Shown one piece after another: positions 9,629-18,185 of a stretch of 64,000 nt of DNA. The notes below the pieces were generated by a model, which worked only from the letters and a program-made list of their open reading frames with translations, did not search any database and was not told the origin of the DNA. The DNA is taken from positions 20,798-84,797 of the forward strand of contig CALAYL010000004.1 of NCBI GenBank assembly GCA_937894725.1. Reading direction: 5' to 3'. This DNA is from an uncultured Bacteroidota bacterium. Its GTDB lineage: Bacteria; Bacteroidota; Bacteroidia; Chitinophagales; LD1. The translations under genes and the position numbers were made by a program. The first letter of the stretch is position 1, and each line of letters starts with the position of its first letter.

Positions 9629-10684
9629 ATGGCAACAAAAATAAATCTGGTAGAAACAGACGAGACTGACGATACCGAAGAACTCTTTCTCAAAGACGAA
9701 ATACGAATCGATAAAGGACAAGAGCAGGTACGTATAGATAAATTTTTATCTGTACGCATGACCGCAAATATATCTCGAACTCGTATTCAGTCTGGGATAG
9801 ACGCAGGCAATATCACCGTAAATGGTAAGCAAGTAAAATCAAATTACAAAATCCGTCCATTGGATTTGATCACGCTTTTGATTCCAAAATCATTAGAAAG
9901 CTATGACTATAGTCCAGAGAATATACCTCTGGATGTACTGTATGAAGATAATGAGGTACTTGTGATAAACAAACAAGCTGGACTTGTTTGTCATCAAGGT
10001 ACTGGCAACTATAAGGGTACCTTAATAAATGCATTGGCTTACCATTTCCAAAATGAAAAAATAGCTGGACCTGCTGAGCGACCAGGTTTAGTTCATCGAC
10101 TAGACAAAGACACTAGTGGTGTAATGGTAATCGCTAAAACAGAAAATGCTTTAGCAAAACTAGGTAAACAGTTTTTTGACAAAACCACCCAGCGTAAGTA
10201 TGTGGCCATGGTATGGGGAAATGTGGAAGAAGATAGAGGCACCGTAACTGGGCATATAGGGCGACATAGTCGCGACAGAAGACAGTATGAAGTGTTTGAA
10301 GATGCTAGCCTTGGCAAACATGCCGTAACGCACTATAAAGTTATCAAGCGTTTTAATTATGTAACCTTGGTAGAATGCCAGCTAGAAACAGGTCGTACAC
10401 ATCAGATTCGTGTGCACATGAAACACATAGGGCATACGCTTTTCAATGACGAACGCTATGGAGGAAATCGCATTTTGAAAGGTACGGTTTATTCAAAATA
10501 CAAGCAATTTATTGACAATTGTTTTTCGGTGATGCCACGCCAAGCATTACATGCTCAGCTACTCGGATTCATTCATCCCACTACGGGCAAAGAATTGATT
10601 TTTTCAAAAGAATTGCCTGAAGATTTCTCCTCACTTATCGAAAAATGGGAACGATATTGGAGTGCTATTTCTGAAACGTTTTAA
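9629..10684 (+). CDS. rluD: RluA family 23S rRNA pseudouridine synthase (RluD type)
   Basis: This 351-residue protein has an N-terminal S4 RNA-binding domain (RIDKFLSVRM through V-N-G-K-Q-V-K-S-N-Y). The catalytic domain has the RluA signature GLVHRLDKDTSG, in which the first Asp is the nucleophile (about residue 159). L-E-T-G-R-T-H-Q-I-R-V-H follows later. Family members isomerise uridines in large-subunit rRNA. The exact target cannot be read from sequence, so the rluD symbol is by similarity. It lies in a run of closely spaced plus-strand genes. Confidence 0.9.
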   Translation: MATKINLVETDETDDTEELFLKDEIRIDKGQEQVRIDKFLSVRMTANISRTRIQSGIDAGNITVNGKQVKSNYKIRPLDLITLLIPKSLESYDYSPENIPLDVLYEDNEVLVINKQAGLVCHQGTGNYKGTLINALAYHFQNEKIAGPAERPGLVHRLDKDTSGVMVIAKTENALAKLGKQFFDKTTQRKYVAMVWGNVEEDRGTVTGHIGRHSRDRRQYEVFEDASLGKHAVTHYKVIKRFNYVTLVECQLETGRTHQIRVHMKHIGHTLFNDERYGGNRILKGTVYSKYKQFIDNCFSVMPRQALHAQLLGFIHPTTGKELIFSKELPEDFSSLIEKWERYWSAISETF

Positions 10685-10690
10685 TTTGCT

Positions 10691-11887
10691 ATGTCTTCTC
10701 ATTTCATTGCCACTAGTGATTTCTTATATGATTTGCCAAATGAGCGAATCGCCTACTATCCTTTAGAAAAACGAGATGAAGCTAAGCTACTTGTTTATCA
10801 AAAAAATCAAATCGCAACCAGCCAATTTAAGTATATCGCTGACTATCTACCATGCGATACCTTACTCATTTTCAACGAGACGAAAGTAATACCAGCTCGA
10901 CTTATCTTCTCAACCCAAACAGGAGCTAAGATTGAACTATTCTGTCTTGAAAAGATAAACGAAAGCACTTCTAGTAACACCGAAAAATGGCTCTGCTACA
11001 TAGGTCGAGCAGCAAAATGGAAAAGTGACACGCTTCAAATTGAAAATGCGGATTTGATTTTGGAGGCTAAAATGATTGTGAAGAGAGACGATGCTTTCAT
11101 CATAGAATTTAATTGGAATGATACAGCTAAAAATTTCCTCGATGTCCTCTCTATTTTTGGGCAAACTCCGCTCCCACCCTACATCAAACGTACAGCTGAA
11201 GAAATAGACAAACAGACCTACCAGACTGTGTTTGCCAAGCAACTTGGCTCAGTGGCCGCACCTACGGCTGGGCTACACTTTACAGAAGAAGTACTTGCCA
11301 AACTAAAACAAAAAGGAATTGAGTCCGCTACGCTCACGCTGCATGTGGGAGCAGGTACATTTAAGCCTATAAAAACAGATAACGTACTGGCCCATGAAAT
11401 GCACCCTGAGTGGATAGACGTGCCTATCCAAACCATCGAAAGCTTAGGTTCGCAACAGGATAAACCAATAGTACCTATTGGAACTACAGCGTTGCGCACC
11501 ATCGAAACACTCTATTGGCTGGGCGTAAAAGCGCATGGAAGTTTGCTTTTAGCAAATGAGCACATTTACTTTAAACAATGGGAATACCTTCATCTCAATC
11601 AACAAATCTCTAGACCACAGGCATTTGAATCGCTTACGATTTGGATGAAAGAAAATAAATTTCAAAAACTCATAGCCCAAACACAAATCATGATTTCACC
11701 ACAGTATCAAATTCGGGCGGCCGATGCTATTATTACCAATTTCCATCAACCAGGAAGTACCTTGCTACTCTTAATTTCAGCCTTTGTGGGTGAAAAATGG
11801 AAAATGATTTATGACTATGCACTTCAAAACGATTTTCGATTTTTGAGCTATGGTGATAGCAGCTTATTGTTTCTCCATAAAAAATGA
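10691..11887 (+). CDS. queA: S-adenosylmethionine:tRNA ribosyltransferase-isomerase (QueA)
   Basis: This 398-residue enzyme transfers the ribosyl part of SAM to preQ1-tRNA during queuosine synthesis. Recognisable parts are the start FDYDLP-like F-L-Y-D-L-P-N-E-R-I-A, then F-N-E-T-K-V-I-P-A-R-L, TPLPPYIKR, SVAAPTAGLHFT, L-H-V-G-A-G-T-F-K-P, and the C-terminal I-T-N-F-H-Q-P-G-S-T-L-L-L. It starts 6 bases after the previous gene. Its 3' end overlaps that of the convergent bioA by 24 bases. Confidence 0.94.
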   Translation: MSSHFIATSDFLYDLPNERIAYYPLEKRDEAKLLVYQKNQIATSQFKYIADYLPCDTLLIFNETKVIPARLIFSTQTGAKIELFCLEKINESTSSNTEKWLCYIGRAAKWKSDTLQIENADLILEAKMIVKRDDAFIIEFNWNDTAKNFLDVLSIFGQTPLPPYIKRTAEEIDKQTYQTVFAKQLGSVAAPTAGLHFTEEVLAKLKQKGIESATLTLHVGAGTFKPIKTDNVLAHEMHPEWIDVPIQTIESLGSQQDKPIVPIGTTALRTIETLYWLGVKAHGSLLLANEHIYFKQWEYLHLNQQISRPQAFESLTIWMKENKFQKLIAQTQIMISPQYQIRAADAIITNFHQPGSTLLLLISAFVGEKWKMIYDYALQNDFRFLSYGDSSLLFLHKK

Positions 11888-13144
11888 TATAAAATCGAGT
11901 GTAGTCTGGTATAGATATGCTAAATCTTCTTTTGAAATACAATATGGCGGCAAGAAATATATGATATTACCTAAAGGGCGAATCATAATACCCCGCTCTT
12001 GAAAGTAAGGAATCATCAAGGTTTTGACGTCATTTAGATAACCCGTTTGAGCAGTTGTTTTCAGCTCAAATCGCAAAATCGTTCCAAGTACTTCGACATC
12101 TTTTACAGCAATATTCTTTTCTAACTTCGTTTTAAAGCTAAAGTGCGCCTGTTGAATTTGATGGATCTTTTCGAGCGTATTTTCCATTTCGAAAAGGGCT
12201 AAAGATGCAAGTGCCGCTGCGCAACCCATGGGATTGGCGGTAAAGCTATGTCCATGAAAAAAAGTTTTCGTTTTATCATCCGAAAAAAAAGCATCATAGA
12301 TATGTTCGGTGGAAGAAGTTAGGCTCATAGGCAACATGCCAGCAGTGAGCCCCTTGCTAAAACAAATAATATCGGGCTTTTTATCCATATAGTCCGAAGC
12401 AAATAGTTTGCCTGTACGTCCAAAACCCGTCATCACTTCATCTGCTATCAATAAGATATTGCTTTCACTAAACTGTATTAGAAGCTCATTTAACAAAGCA
12501 GCATCATAGATTTTCATCCCCCCAGCACCCTGTACCAAAGGCTCATAAATAAATGCAGCAATTTGTGCTAAGTGAGGCAATATAAGCTGTTCGATATGCT
12601 TTAAATCTTCGGCAGATTGAGGGGTAGGGATAAACAATACATCAAACAAAAAAGGTTTGAATGGGTCAGTAAAAAGCCCACGTGCACTCACTGCCATACT
12701 GCCAAAAGTATCACCATGATAGGCATCATCAAAAGCGAGAATTAGCTTTCTTTCCTCACCTTTATTTTGCCAGTATTGAAAGGCCATTTTGAGGGCTACT
12801 TCTACAGCCGTAGAGCCATTATCCGAAAAGAAAAACCGCGATTGACTCGAGGGTAAAAGTGGCTTGAGCTTTGCGACTAATTCCAAAGCTGATGGGTGTG
12901 TATAGCCTGCAAAAATAACATGCTCAAGCGAAATAGCTTGTTCATACATTTTTTTTGCTAGATAAGGATGGGCATGTCCATGTGTATTTGTCCACCAACT
13001 AGCCGTAGCATCTAGATATTTTTTCCCATTTTCAGCATACAAATACGCACCTTCTCCCTTTACTATCACTACATTTTCGGGCGCATCTTTGGCTTGTGTG
13101 TATGGATGCCAGATATGGTTTTTATCAATATGCTGATAATTCAT
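11864..13144 (-). CDS. bioA: Adenosylmethionine-8-amino-7-oxononanoate aminotransferase (BioA)
   Basis: This is a class III PLP aminotransferase of about 426 residues that makes 7,8-diaminopelargonate in biotin synthesis. It has HIWHPYTQ at the start (typical of BioA), WWTNTHGHAHP, the cofactor stretch D-N-G-S-T-A-V-E-V-A, L-I-A-D-E-V-M-T-G-F-G-R-T-G, and the Schiff-base Lys in CFSKGLTAG. The frame is open back to 13201, but the ATG at 13144 gives the family N-terminus. That start overlaps the bioD stop by 20 bases, consistent with coupled translation. Confidence 0.93.
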   Translation of the reverse strand: MNYQHIDKNHIWHPYTQAKDAPENVVIVKGEGAYLYAENGKKYLDATASWWTNTHGHAHPYLAKKMYEQAISLEHVIFAGYTHPSALELVAKLKPLLPSSQSRFFFSDNGSTAVEVALKMAFQYWQNKGEERKLILAFDDAYHGDTFGSMAVSARGLFTDPFKPFLFDVLFIPTPQSAEDLKHIEQLILPHLAQIAAFIYEPLVQGAGGMKIYDAALLNELLIQFSESNILLIADEVMTGFGRTGKLFASDYMDKKPDIICFSKGLTAGMLPMSLTSSTEHIYDAFFSDDKTKTFFHGHSFTANPMGCAAALASLALFEMENTLEKIHQIQQAHFSFKTKLEKNIAVKDVEVLGTILRFELKTTAQTGYLNDVKTLMIPYFQERGIMIRPLGNIIYFLPPYCISKEDLAYLYQTTLDFISFFMEKQ

Positions 13145-13748
13145 GTTTGATTCGTTTTGCTTCTGCCAAAACACTTGATTTATCAAGTGTGTCGAGTTCA
13201 TTAATTTGTATCCATCTACAAGTAGTGAAACTGCGAATTGTTTTTTCTACTGCGGGTGTAAAAACACCATTAAATACACCAAATACACACTGAATATGAT
13301 GGTTTTTAAGCGTCTCAAAAGTCATTAAAGTATGATTGATACAACCCAAGTAATCGCGCACCACTACTACCACTTCGAGTTTGTTTTCTTTCACAAAATC
13401 GAGTAGTGTTTTTTGATTATTGATAGGTACCATGAGTCCTCCAGCACCTTCAATTAACAATATGTTTGCTGTACTAGGAAATATGAGACTCGACACTTGT
13501 ATAGAGACATCTTCCTCATCAGCAGCAATATTAGGAGAAGCAGGTAATTTGAGTTCTATAAATGGGACATGAATTTTGGTTACAGGGTTTGAAACTAAAT
13601 CACTTACAGTATCTGTGTCTCGCCCCTCCTCATAGCCTGTTTGCAATGGCTTCCAATAATCTGCTTCTAACGCTTCGGTAAGTATAGCCGAAATAACAGT
13701 CTTACCTACGTTGGTACCTATGCCTGTGATAAAAAGTGAATGTTGCAC
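13125..13748 (-). CDS. bioD: Dethiobiotin synthetase (BioD)
   Basis: This 207-residue ATP-dependent carboxylase closes the ureido ring of dethiobiotin. The P-loop ITGIGTNVGKT is at the N-terminus, followed by YWKPLQTGYEEGRDTD and the second nucleotide motif LIEGAGGLMVPIN. It is the first gene of the bioD-bioA pair, and no bioB, bioF or bioC is present here. A plausible promoter element lies 21 bases upstream. Confidence 0.92.
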   Translation of the reverse strand: MQHSLFITGIGTNVGKTVISAILTEALEADYWKPLQTGYEEGRDTDTVSDLVSNPVTKIHVPFIELKLPASPNIAADEEDVSIQVSSLIFPSTANILLIEGAGGLMVPINNQKTLLDFVKENKLEVVVVVRDYLGCINHTLMTFETLKNHHIQCVFGVFNGVFTPAVEKTIRSFTTCRWIQINELDTLDKSSVLAEAKRIKHELSAY

Positions 13749-13768
13749 TATATAAAAAAATGTATATG

Positions 13769-13776
13769 CAAGTATA
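13769..13776 (-). promoter_or_regulatory. Putative -7 promoter element for bioD-bioA
   Basis: On the minus strand this reads TATACTTG, a 7/8 match to the bacteroidetal -7 consensus TAnnTTTG. It lies 21 bases upstream of the bioD start. No clear -33 TTG was confirmed, and no BirA-type operator was recognised. Confidence 0.35.
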
Positions 13777-13902
13777 GGGATTTTAGATTATAGACTATTT
13801 ACTTTACGATTGTTGGTGTGTATTTGGACGTTGAACATGCCGGAACGCAATACTCAATTTGACAAGTTCGATGAGCATAAGATTGCACAACTTTTGTTTC
13901 AT

Positions 13903-13948
13903 TTCAAATGCAAAGAAAAATATCGCAGTTAGGCTTCGCTAAAAAGGA
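13903..13948. repeat. 46-bp direct repeat, copy 1
   Basis: This copy matches 14839-14884 at 44 of 46 positions. Together the two copies bracket the lipoprotein gene. Read on the plus strand from an ATG at 13908, it encodes MQRKISQLGFAKKD-R and then a stop at 13953. The differences from copy 2 fall at third codon positions. Confidence 0.85.
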
Positions 13949-13972
13949 TAGGTAGTGAGAATGCATAAAAAC

Positions 13973-14674
13973 TTAAAAAACAGCATTTATGCAAAATGAA
14001 AGATTGATAAATCTAAATCCACAAGTATAAGGTGGCACAGTAGTATTGCATACTAAAGTACCTCTAACTCTGTAAGTTGTACACCCAGAAGTATCAGTAG
14101 ATAATGGGGTTTTCTCAATAATCTTAAGTGAAGTTGGTGTATCAAAATTTGAATAATAATATTCAGTATTTGTATTGTAATTTTTGTCTTCATGAAAAAG
14201 TTCGGCACCATAAGTATATTGACTTGGTATGCCTACAGAAAGGGAATCTCTATCTAAAATATCTGAAATTAAAGAACAGTTTATTGAAACTGGTTTATTG
14301 GGATCATATGTATCTAATCGATAAAACAATAATCCTAGATTTTCAAAATCAGCTGAATTTGCTTTTGCGAATTTATATTCAAGTCCAGTAAGCCAAAAAT
14401 CGCCTTTTCGCTTTCTGGTTTGGATAATGGTAGGGTAATTTCCATCGATATCTTGAAGCAATATGGTATCCCCAGATACTGTCGCTACTATATATTGCTG
14501 AGCATTTTTTGACACTAACAATTCCAGTCCTGTTCTTGGAATTGCTGTTTTGTTTGCTCCTTGCATTTTTTCTTTTTTGCAGCTATTGATTGTAAAAGTA
14601 AAGATAAGGTATGATAGTTGATGTATAGGTGTTTGAAAGTAAAGATACTCACTGCCAAAAAAAAGTTGCATCAT
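13973..14674 (-). CDS. Hypothetical lipoprotein bracketed by direct repeats
   Basis: I do not recognise this 233-residue protein. The N-terminus has a hydrophobic stretch ending in T-I-N-S-C followed by Lys residues, which fits a lipoprotein signal (lipid-modified Cys near residue 32). The start may therefore be later than drawn. The body is Tyr/Asn/Thr-rich and probably beta-structured, with four Cys in the C-terminal half (C-T-T-Y, V-C-N-T, Y-T-C-G and F-C-I-N). It sits alone between the two repeat copies, and gene content on either side is unrelated. This suggests an acquired gene. Confidence 0.6.
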   Translation of the reverse strand: MMQLFFGSEYLYFQTPIHQLSYLIFTFTINSCKKEKMQGANKTAIPRTGLELLVSKNAQQYIVATVSGDTILLQDIDGNYPTIIQTRKRKGDFWLTGLEYKFAKANSADFENLGLLFYRLDTYDPNKPVSINCSLISDILDRDSLSVGIPSQYTYGAELFHEDKNYNTNTEYYYSNFDTPTSLKIIEKTPLSTDTSGCTTYRVRGTLVCNTTVPPYTCGFRFINLSFCINAVF

Positions 14675-14709
14675 TCATAGTAAATGCTGAGAATAAATAA
14701 AAATCTTAT

Positions 14710-14766
14710 CGTTATTGCATTTTTTGATTTAGCTCTTCATCATGTTCTTATTGAGCCGCAATAACG
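14710..14766. repeat. 9-bp perfect inverted repeat upstream of the lipoprotein gene
   Basis: CGTTATTGC (14710-14718) and GCAATAACG (14758-14766) are perfect complements 39 nt apart. An inner GCTC/GAGC pair could extend the structure. It lies just upstream of the minus-strand lipoprotein start and inside the repeat-bounded segment. It could be an operator, a 5' leader structure or part of a mobile unit. Confidence 0.55.
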
Positions 14767-14770
14767 AATT

Positions 14771-14801
14771 TTTGCTAAAACTGGTTTTAAAATCCAGCAA
14801 A
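14771..14801. repeat. Second hairpin in the same intergenic segment
   Basis: TTTG and CTGG (14771-14774, 14781-14784) pair with CCAG and CAAA (14794-14801) around a TTTTAAAAT loop, with a 6-nt bulge. It lies between the larger inverted repeat and copy 2 of the 46-bp repeat. It is not followed by a T-run on either strand that would make it an obvious terminator. Confidence 0.4.
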
Positions 14802-14838
14802 TTTAGACTGCTATATATGCTAAAATAGTAGTGTTATA

Positions 14839-14884
14839 TTCAAATGCAAAGAAAAATATCGCAATTAGGCTTCGCCAAAAAGGA
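14839..14884. repeat. 46-bp direct repeat, copy 2
   Basis: This is the partner of 13903-13948, about 936 bases away in the same orientation. On the plus strand an ATG at 14844 reads MQRKISQLGFAKKD and the frame stays open to 15065. That extension runs antisense through the end of the neighbouring exported-protein gene, so only the repeat part is credible as a former coding segment. Confidence 0.85.
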
Positions 14885-14945
14885 CGAATGGAGGATTTGT
14901 GGTTCACACTTTAAAATTGAAAAGCATTTCTCAAAATTTTTGAGG

Positions 14946-15905
14946 TTAAAACAAAAAGCCCAGAATAGACTCCATCAAGGAAGGTTGCCGATTGAAATAT
15001 GCAACTGTTACATCTCTTGCCGCTTGTATTTCTATTTTTTGGAGTTCAAATTTCTCTTTCATTAATTCTCGTTTCCTATTCCATTGTATTTTTTCATTGT
15101 TATCTAACTTAGACTCTGTAGAATTGATAAGGCTTTTTGCTTCATTATAGCAGGATGATGTGGGGTCAATAGTAGATAGCGTGCTCAAAGCATTTGTAAA
15201 ATCCTTTCCTGCTGTTTGTGATTTTGCGACTAACAAGATGGATTCACATTTCTTGTTTTGATATTTCTTGAAAACTTCTATTGATTTTTGTTTTATTTTT
15301 TCATAACAAGGTGTTGCTTCTGTTGGTACACTTACAAGTATTGCAAGAGCTCGTTCGTAATCATTCATGCCTTGGTACTTATCTGCTTCTGAAATTATGT
15401 CATTGCATTTTGAATTATAAAAAGCAATAATCTTTTTTTTACCTTCCTCTATAAATTCTTTTGCTTTGGGATCCGATGAGTTAATTTGAGATATGGCATT
15501 ATTAATCGCATCAGCTTTAGAAAAACCTGAACCTTTGATTGTTGTGTTATATGAAGAAAACACCAAACCATTTGATTGTTGTTTAATAAAAAGATTAAGC
15601 TCTGTCGTGACTACCGTTATGTTTCTCATTCCTTCTGCGACCTCTACATTATAAATCTCCAATTTGGGATACATTACAAAGCTAGAATTGTAACCTACAC
15701 CTCCTACTCCATTTCGGGTAGCAATGGATAAAATCTTTGATTGTAATTTTGATAATTGTGCAGCATCTAAATAAGATGCATTTTCAGAAATATTTACTGA
15801 TAATGATATTTTTCCCATATAATTCTCAGGAGAGTCAGAACTTGTAGACTGCGGCATTGCTTTTGATGATATAAATAACAATAACAATAATGTGTGTTTT
15901 TTCAT
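14946..15905 (-). CDS. Exported protein with internal helical repeats, last gene of CsgG-like operon
   Basis: This 319-residue protein has a signal peptide (MKKHTLLLLLFISS..AMPQS). The N-terminal third is beta-rich. It is followed by two similar helical units of about 45-50 residues (A-L-A-I-L-V-S-V-P..C-Y-E-K-I and A-L-S-T-L-S-T-I-D-P..C-Y-N-E-A), each with a Cys-Tyr pair, and a charged C-terminal helix. This looks like a TPR-like binding protein in the periplasm or at the membrane. I do not know its function. It is fifth in an operon of exported proteins and lies 10 bases after the preceding gene. Confidence 0.75.
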   Translation of the reverse strand: MKKHTLLLLLFISSKAMPQSTSSDSPENYMGKISLSVNISENASYLDAAQLSKLQSKILSIATRNGVGGVGYNSSFVMYPKLEIYNVEVAEGMRNITVVTTELNLFIKQQSNGLVFSSYNTTIKGSGFSKADAINNAISQINSSDPKAKEFIEEGKKKIIAFYNSKCNDIISEADKYQGMNDYERALAILVSVPTEATPCYEKIKQKSIEVFKKYQNKKCESILLVAKSQTAGKDFTNALSTLSTIDPTSSCYNEAKSLINSTESKLDNNEKIQWNRKRELMKEKFELQKIEIQAARDVTVAYFNRQPSLMESILGFLF

Positions 15906-15915
15906 ATAATGTTGT

Positions 15916-16812
15916 TTATAGGATAGTAATGAAAATAGTACCTGTTTTTAAATCCTTTTTGTTAGGAATATTTAATGCTTTTAAGAAATCTTGAAATCCT
16001 TTGGCAAATTTTTGAGGATTATAGTTTTTGCCAGTTACTTGGTCTTTTAGAGGGACTCGAAGATCGCTTATAATCATTCTTTTGTCTGTTGATGACGGTG
16101 GGTTATATTGGTTTTCAAAAGCAGAGTTTTCCATCCATTCATTTATCACGTCCGATAATTCATCACCACCTTTTGATGAAATTGAAGAGGACATACTATA
16201 TGAAGAGTTAGGAGAAAAACTAATATCAATTAAAATAGGGACACCATGTTGTGCTAAATCTTTAAAATTGGCATCGATAGTATTCATAAAAACTTCGGCT
16301 TTGGCATCTACCGCCTTTTGTACAAGCCTGCCAAATTCAGCGACATTACATACGCTTTCTGCTACAGTGCTACCAATTGATAAACCAGTAGCGGTATAAT
16401 AGGCATTCATATTTATCCTTGCAATGCTTCCTCCTCCACATGAAATTTGGGTAACATCTAATTCTACATAAATATCGGGGTCTTGCATTTGAATCAACAT
16501 TGTTTTCATATCCGTTTGACTTTCAGAAGTGAAAATTTTGTTTGCAAGTGCTGCTTTTAACTGCGCTTCAAAGCTTATAGTCCTAAATTGACGAGAGTCA
16601 AACCACTCTTTCATTTTAGTAATAGCCGTTCGTAACGGTTCATTTTGGTCGAGTATATTTCTTATGTCTTGTCCCTCGTTAACTCGCGGAATAACAATTA
16701 CTTTAGGCTGAACTTGTGTTACTGTTCCTTTGCTATCTGTAGCAGCCAATTGTGCATTAACATGTAAATATACAATTCCGAAAAAAATGAGGACTATGTT
16801 TTTAATTTTCAT
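15916..16812 (-). CDS. Exported protein, DUF6175-like
   Basis: This 298-residue protein has a signal peptide ending near H-V-N-A-Q. A tract K-V-I-V-I-P-R-V-N-E-G-Q leads into a domain resembling a bacteroidetal family that I recall as DUF6175; that name is from memory and not searched. The alternation of strands and helices, and motifs such as Y-V-E-L-D-V-T and I-L-I-D-I-S-F, suggest a CsgG/LPP20-type alpha/beta fold repeated twice. It lies 11 bases after the lipoprotein gene. Its role is unknown, but it is probably a partner of the CsgG-like protein upstream. Confidence 0.7.
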   Translation of the reverse strand: MKIKNIVLIFFGIVYLHVNAQLAATDSKGTVTQVQPKVIVIPRVNEGQDIRNILDQNEPLRTAITKMKEWFDSRQFRTISFEAQLKAALANKIFTSESQTDMKTMLIQMQDPDIYVELDVTQISCGGGSIARINMNAYYTATGLSIGSTVAESVCNVAEFGRLVQKAVDAKAEVFMNTIDANFKDLAQHGVPILIDISFSPNSSYSMSSSISSKGGDELSDVINEWMENSAFENQYNPPSSTDKRMIISDLRVPLKDQVTGKNYNPQKFAKGFQDFLKALNIPNKKDLKTGTIFITIL

Positions 16813-16823
16813 TTTATATTGTT

Positions 16824-17285
16824 TTAATATCCAAATTTTCTAATAACCTTATTCTGTTCTAGTTCTTTCCTTAGAGAACTCAGATTTATTCCCATATCCA
16901 CTGTTACTTTTTTTTGGTTACGTTGCTTCGCTACTTCTGATATCGTTGAGCTAGAAACTATGAAAGATTTATAACGTCCAGATGAAAAAAAATCTTTTAG
17001 AAAAGATTCGTTTTCTGTCTTTTGTTTTTCATCTATATGAATGAGTGGGGTGTTTTGTTGCGAGCCAGGAATACCTCTATAAAAAAGTATTCTAAACGCA
17101 TTTATTTGTGCAGAATCTTCACATTGGTCTTTATGCTTATCAAGTGTGCAATATCCTGTAGAACGTACATTTAGTACGCCATTTTGAGTGCTGAGATAAG
17201 TGGTCTCCGCAGTTGGTATCACATGTTTGCTACAAGAGTTTAGTATAAATATTAAAAGAGCAAAAAACAGTATTGAGTTTTTCAT
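16824..17285 (-). CDS. Small lipoprotein in the CsgG-like operon (LPP20-like)
   Basis: This 153-residue protein has a lipoprotein signal with lipobox L-N-S-C (Cys at residue 18). The mature part begins S-K-H-V-I-P. It carries a segment with two Cys (Y-C-T-L-D-K-H-K-D-Q-C), an A-F-R-I-L-F-Y-R-G-I-P-G phrase and a charged C-terminus. Similar small lipoproteins accompany CsgG-type proteins, and LPP20 is the nearest family I can suggest. It is probably anchored in the outer membrane facing the periplasm. Confidence 0.7.
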   Translation of the reverse strand: MKNSILFFALLIFILNSCSKHVIPTAETTYLSTQNGVLNVRSTGYCTLDKHKDQCEDSAQINAFRILFYRGIPGSQQNTPLIHIDEKQKTENESFLKDFFSSGRYKSFIVSSSTISEVAKQRNQKKVTVDMGINLSSLRKELEQNKVIRKFGY

Positions 17286-17297
17286 AAGGTGAGTTTA

Positions 17298-18176
17298 TTA
17301 TTCGGTAGTGATTACAAAAAGTTTTTTTCCTTCATTAATTCGAGCTACAACATCTCCCCATTCCTTGTTCTTAATTTTGCACTCAGAAAAATTGGCATCT
17401 TCTATTTTTTGAATTGTACCTGTTGCTACATCAATCGTTCTACTTATGATTTTGCCATCTACTTCGGTGTCTTCATACAAAACTATTCTCACGTCTGTTT
17501 TTTCTTTCAAACCTAGTTCACTCCCTCCAGAAATAAGCAGTAGCTTTTTATCAGCATCGTGTATTTTTACAACCTTACTTTTTATCGGGAAAGCTTCGCC
17601 AATCCATTGTTTTACTTCTTTACCCCCTCTTAAATCACCTATCAACTTTATCACTGCTTGCTCTGGACTTGATGAACCAGTGAAGCCAGCTAGAAATCCA
17701 CCACCTGTGTTATTGTTTTTTACAATTGTCTTGGTAGAAGTGATTTGCCCTGTCTCTACGCTTGCTACTTTCAATCCAATATTTAAATAAGCGATATAAA
17801 CAATTTTATACCCAGTTACTTGTCCATTGCTATTCGTCACATTTACTTTAGATTGAGAAGTACTTATTGCTACTGAGCCTGTCATTATGAAATCTGCCCC
17901 AATGCTTTTGCCTTGTGCTACCACTTTCCCATCTAAAAACTCCTCTCCCTTTTGCAATTCTCGTTCATTATTTATTGCATCCGTTTTGCCTCTGTCTACA
18001 AAGTTAAACCTACCTGTTTCACTCATTGCATTTGTTATTGCCTCATATACCATAGGGGCGTATTGACAATAGTTTGACTGACAACTAAAAGGGGTTGCGC
18101 CTATGACTACTTTACCTTGTTGTCCAAAAGTAAAGCTTGAAAAAACGATTAAAAAAGCCAGGATGATATTTTTCAT
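17298..18176 (-). CDS. CsgG/HfaB-like outer-membrane assembly protein
   Basis: This 292-residue exported protein has a signal peptide (to about residue 18, F-G-Q-Q). Its domain has the CsgG layout: K-V-V-I-G-A-T-P-F, then V-Y-E-A-I-T-N-A-M-S-E-T-G-R-F-N-F-V-D-R, a central I-G-A-D-F-I-M-T-G-S-V, and a strand pair around V-A-S-V-E-T-G-Q-I. CsgG forms the curli secretion pore, while relatives such as LpoB-type proteins only bind partners. No lipobox Cys is seen, so pore formation is uncertain. A C-terminal extension of about 90 residues (after G-E-A-F-P) may form an extra beta-domain. Confidence 0.8.
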   Translation of the reverse strand: MKNIILAFLIVFSSFTFGQQGKVVIGATPFSCQSNYCQYAPMVYEAITNAMSETGRFNFVDRGKTDAINNERELQKGEEFLDGKVVAQGKSIGADFIMTGSVAISTSQSKVNVTNSNGQVTGYKIVYIAYLNIGLKVASVETGQITSTKTIVKNNNTGGGFLAGFTGSSSPEQAVIKLIGDLRGGKEVKQWIGEAFPIKSKVVKIHDADKKLLLISGGSELGLKEKTDVRIVLYEDTEVDGKIISRTIDVATGTIQKIEDANFSECKIKNKEWGDVVARINEGKKLFVITTE

Positions 18177-18185
18177 AAGGTGGTT

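Noticed and set aside
13145..13201. Upstream start of bioA at 13201
   Set aside because: The extra 19 residues do not fit the family N-terminus and would overlap bioD by 77 bases. The ATG at 13144 fits.
13903..14884. Integron-type attC sites (a GTTAGGC core in repeat copy 1)
   Set aside because: Copy 2 has ATTAGGC, no matching inverse core was found on either side, and no integron integrase is present.
14844..15065. 73-codon plus-strand reading frame starting in repeat copy 2
   Set aside because: After the repeated 14 codons it runs antisense through the end of the exported-protein gene and shows no family features. Copy 1 stops after 15 codons. Only the repeated segment may have been coding.
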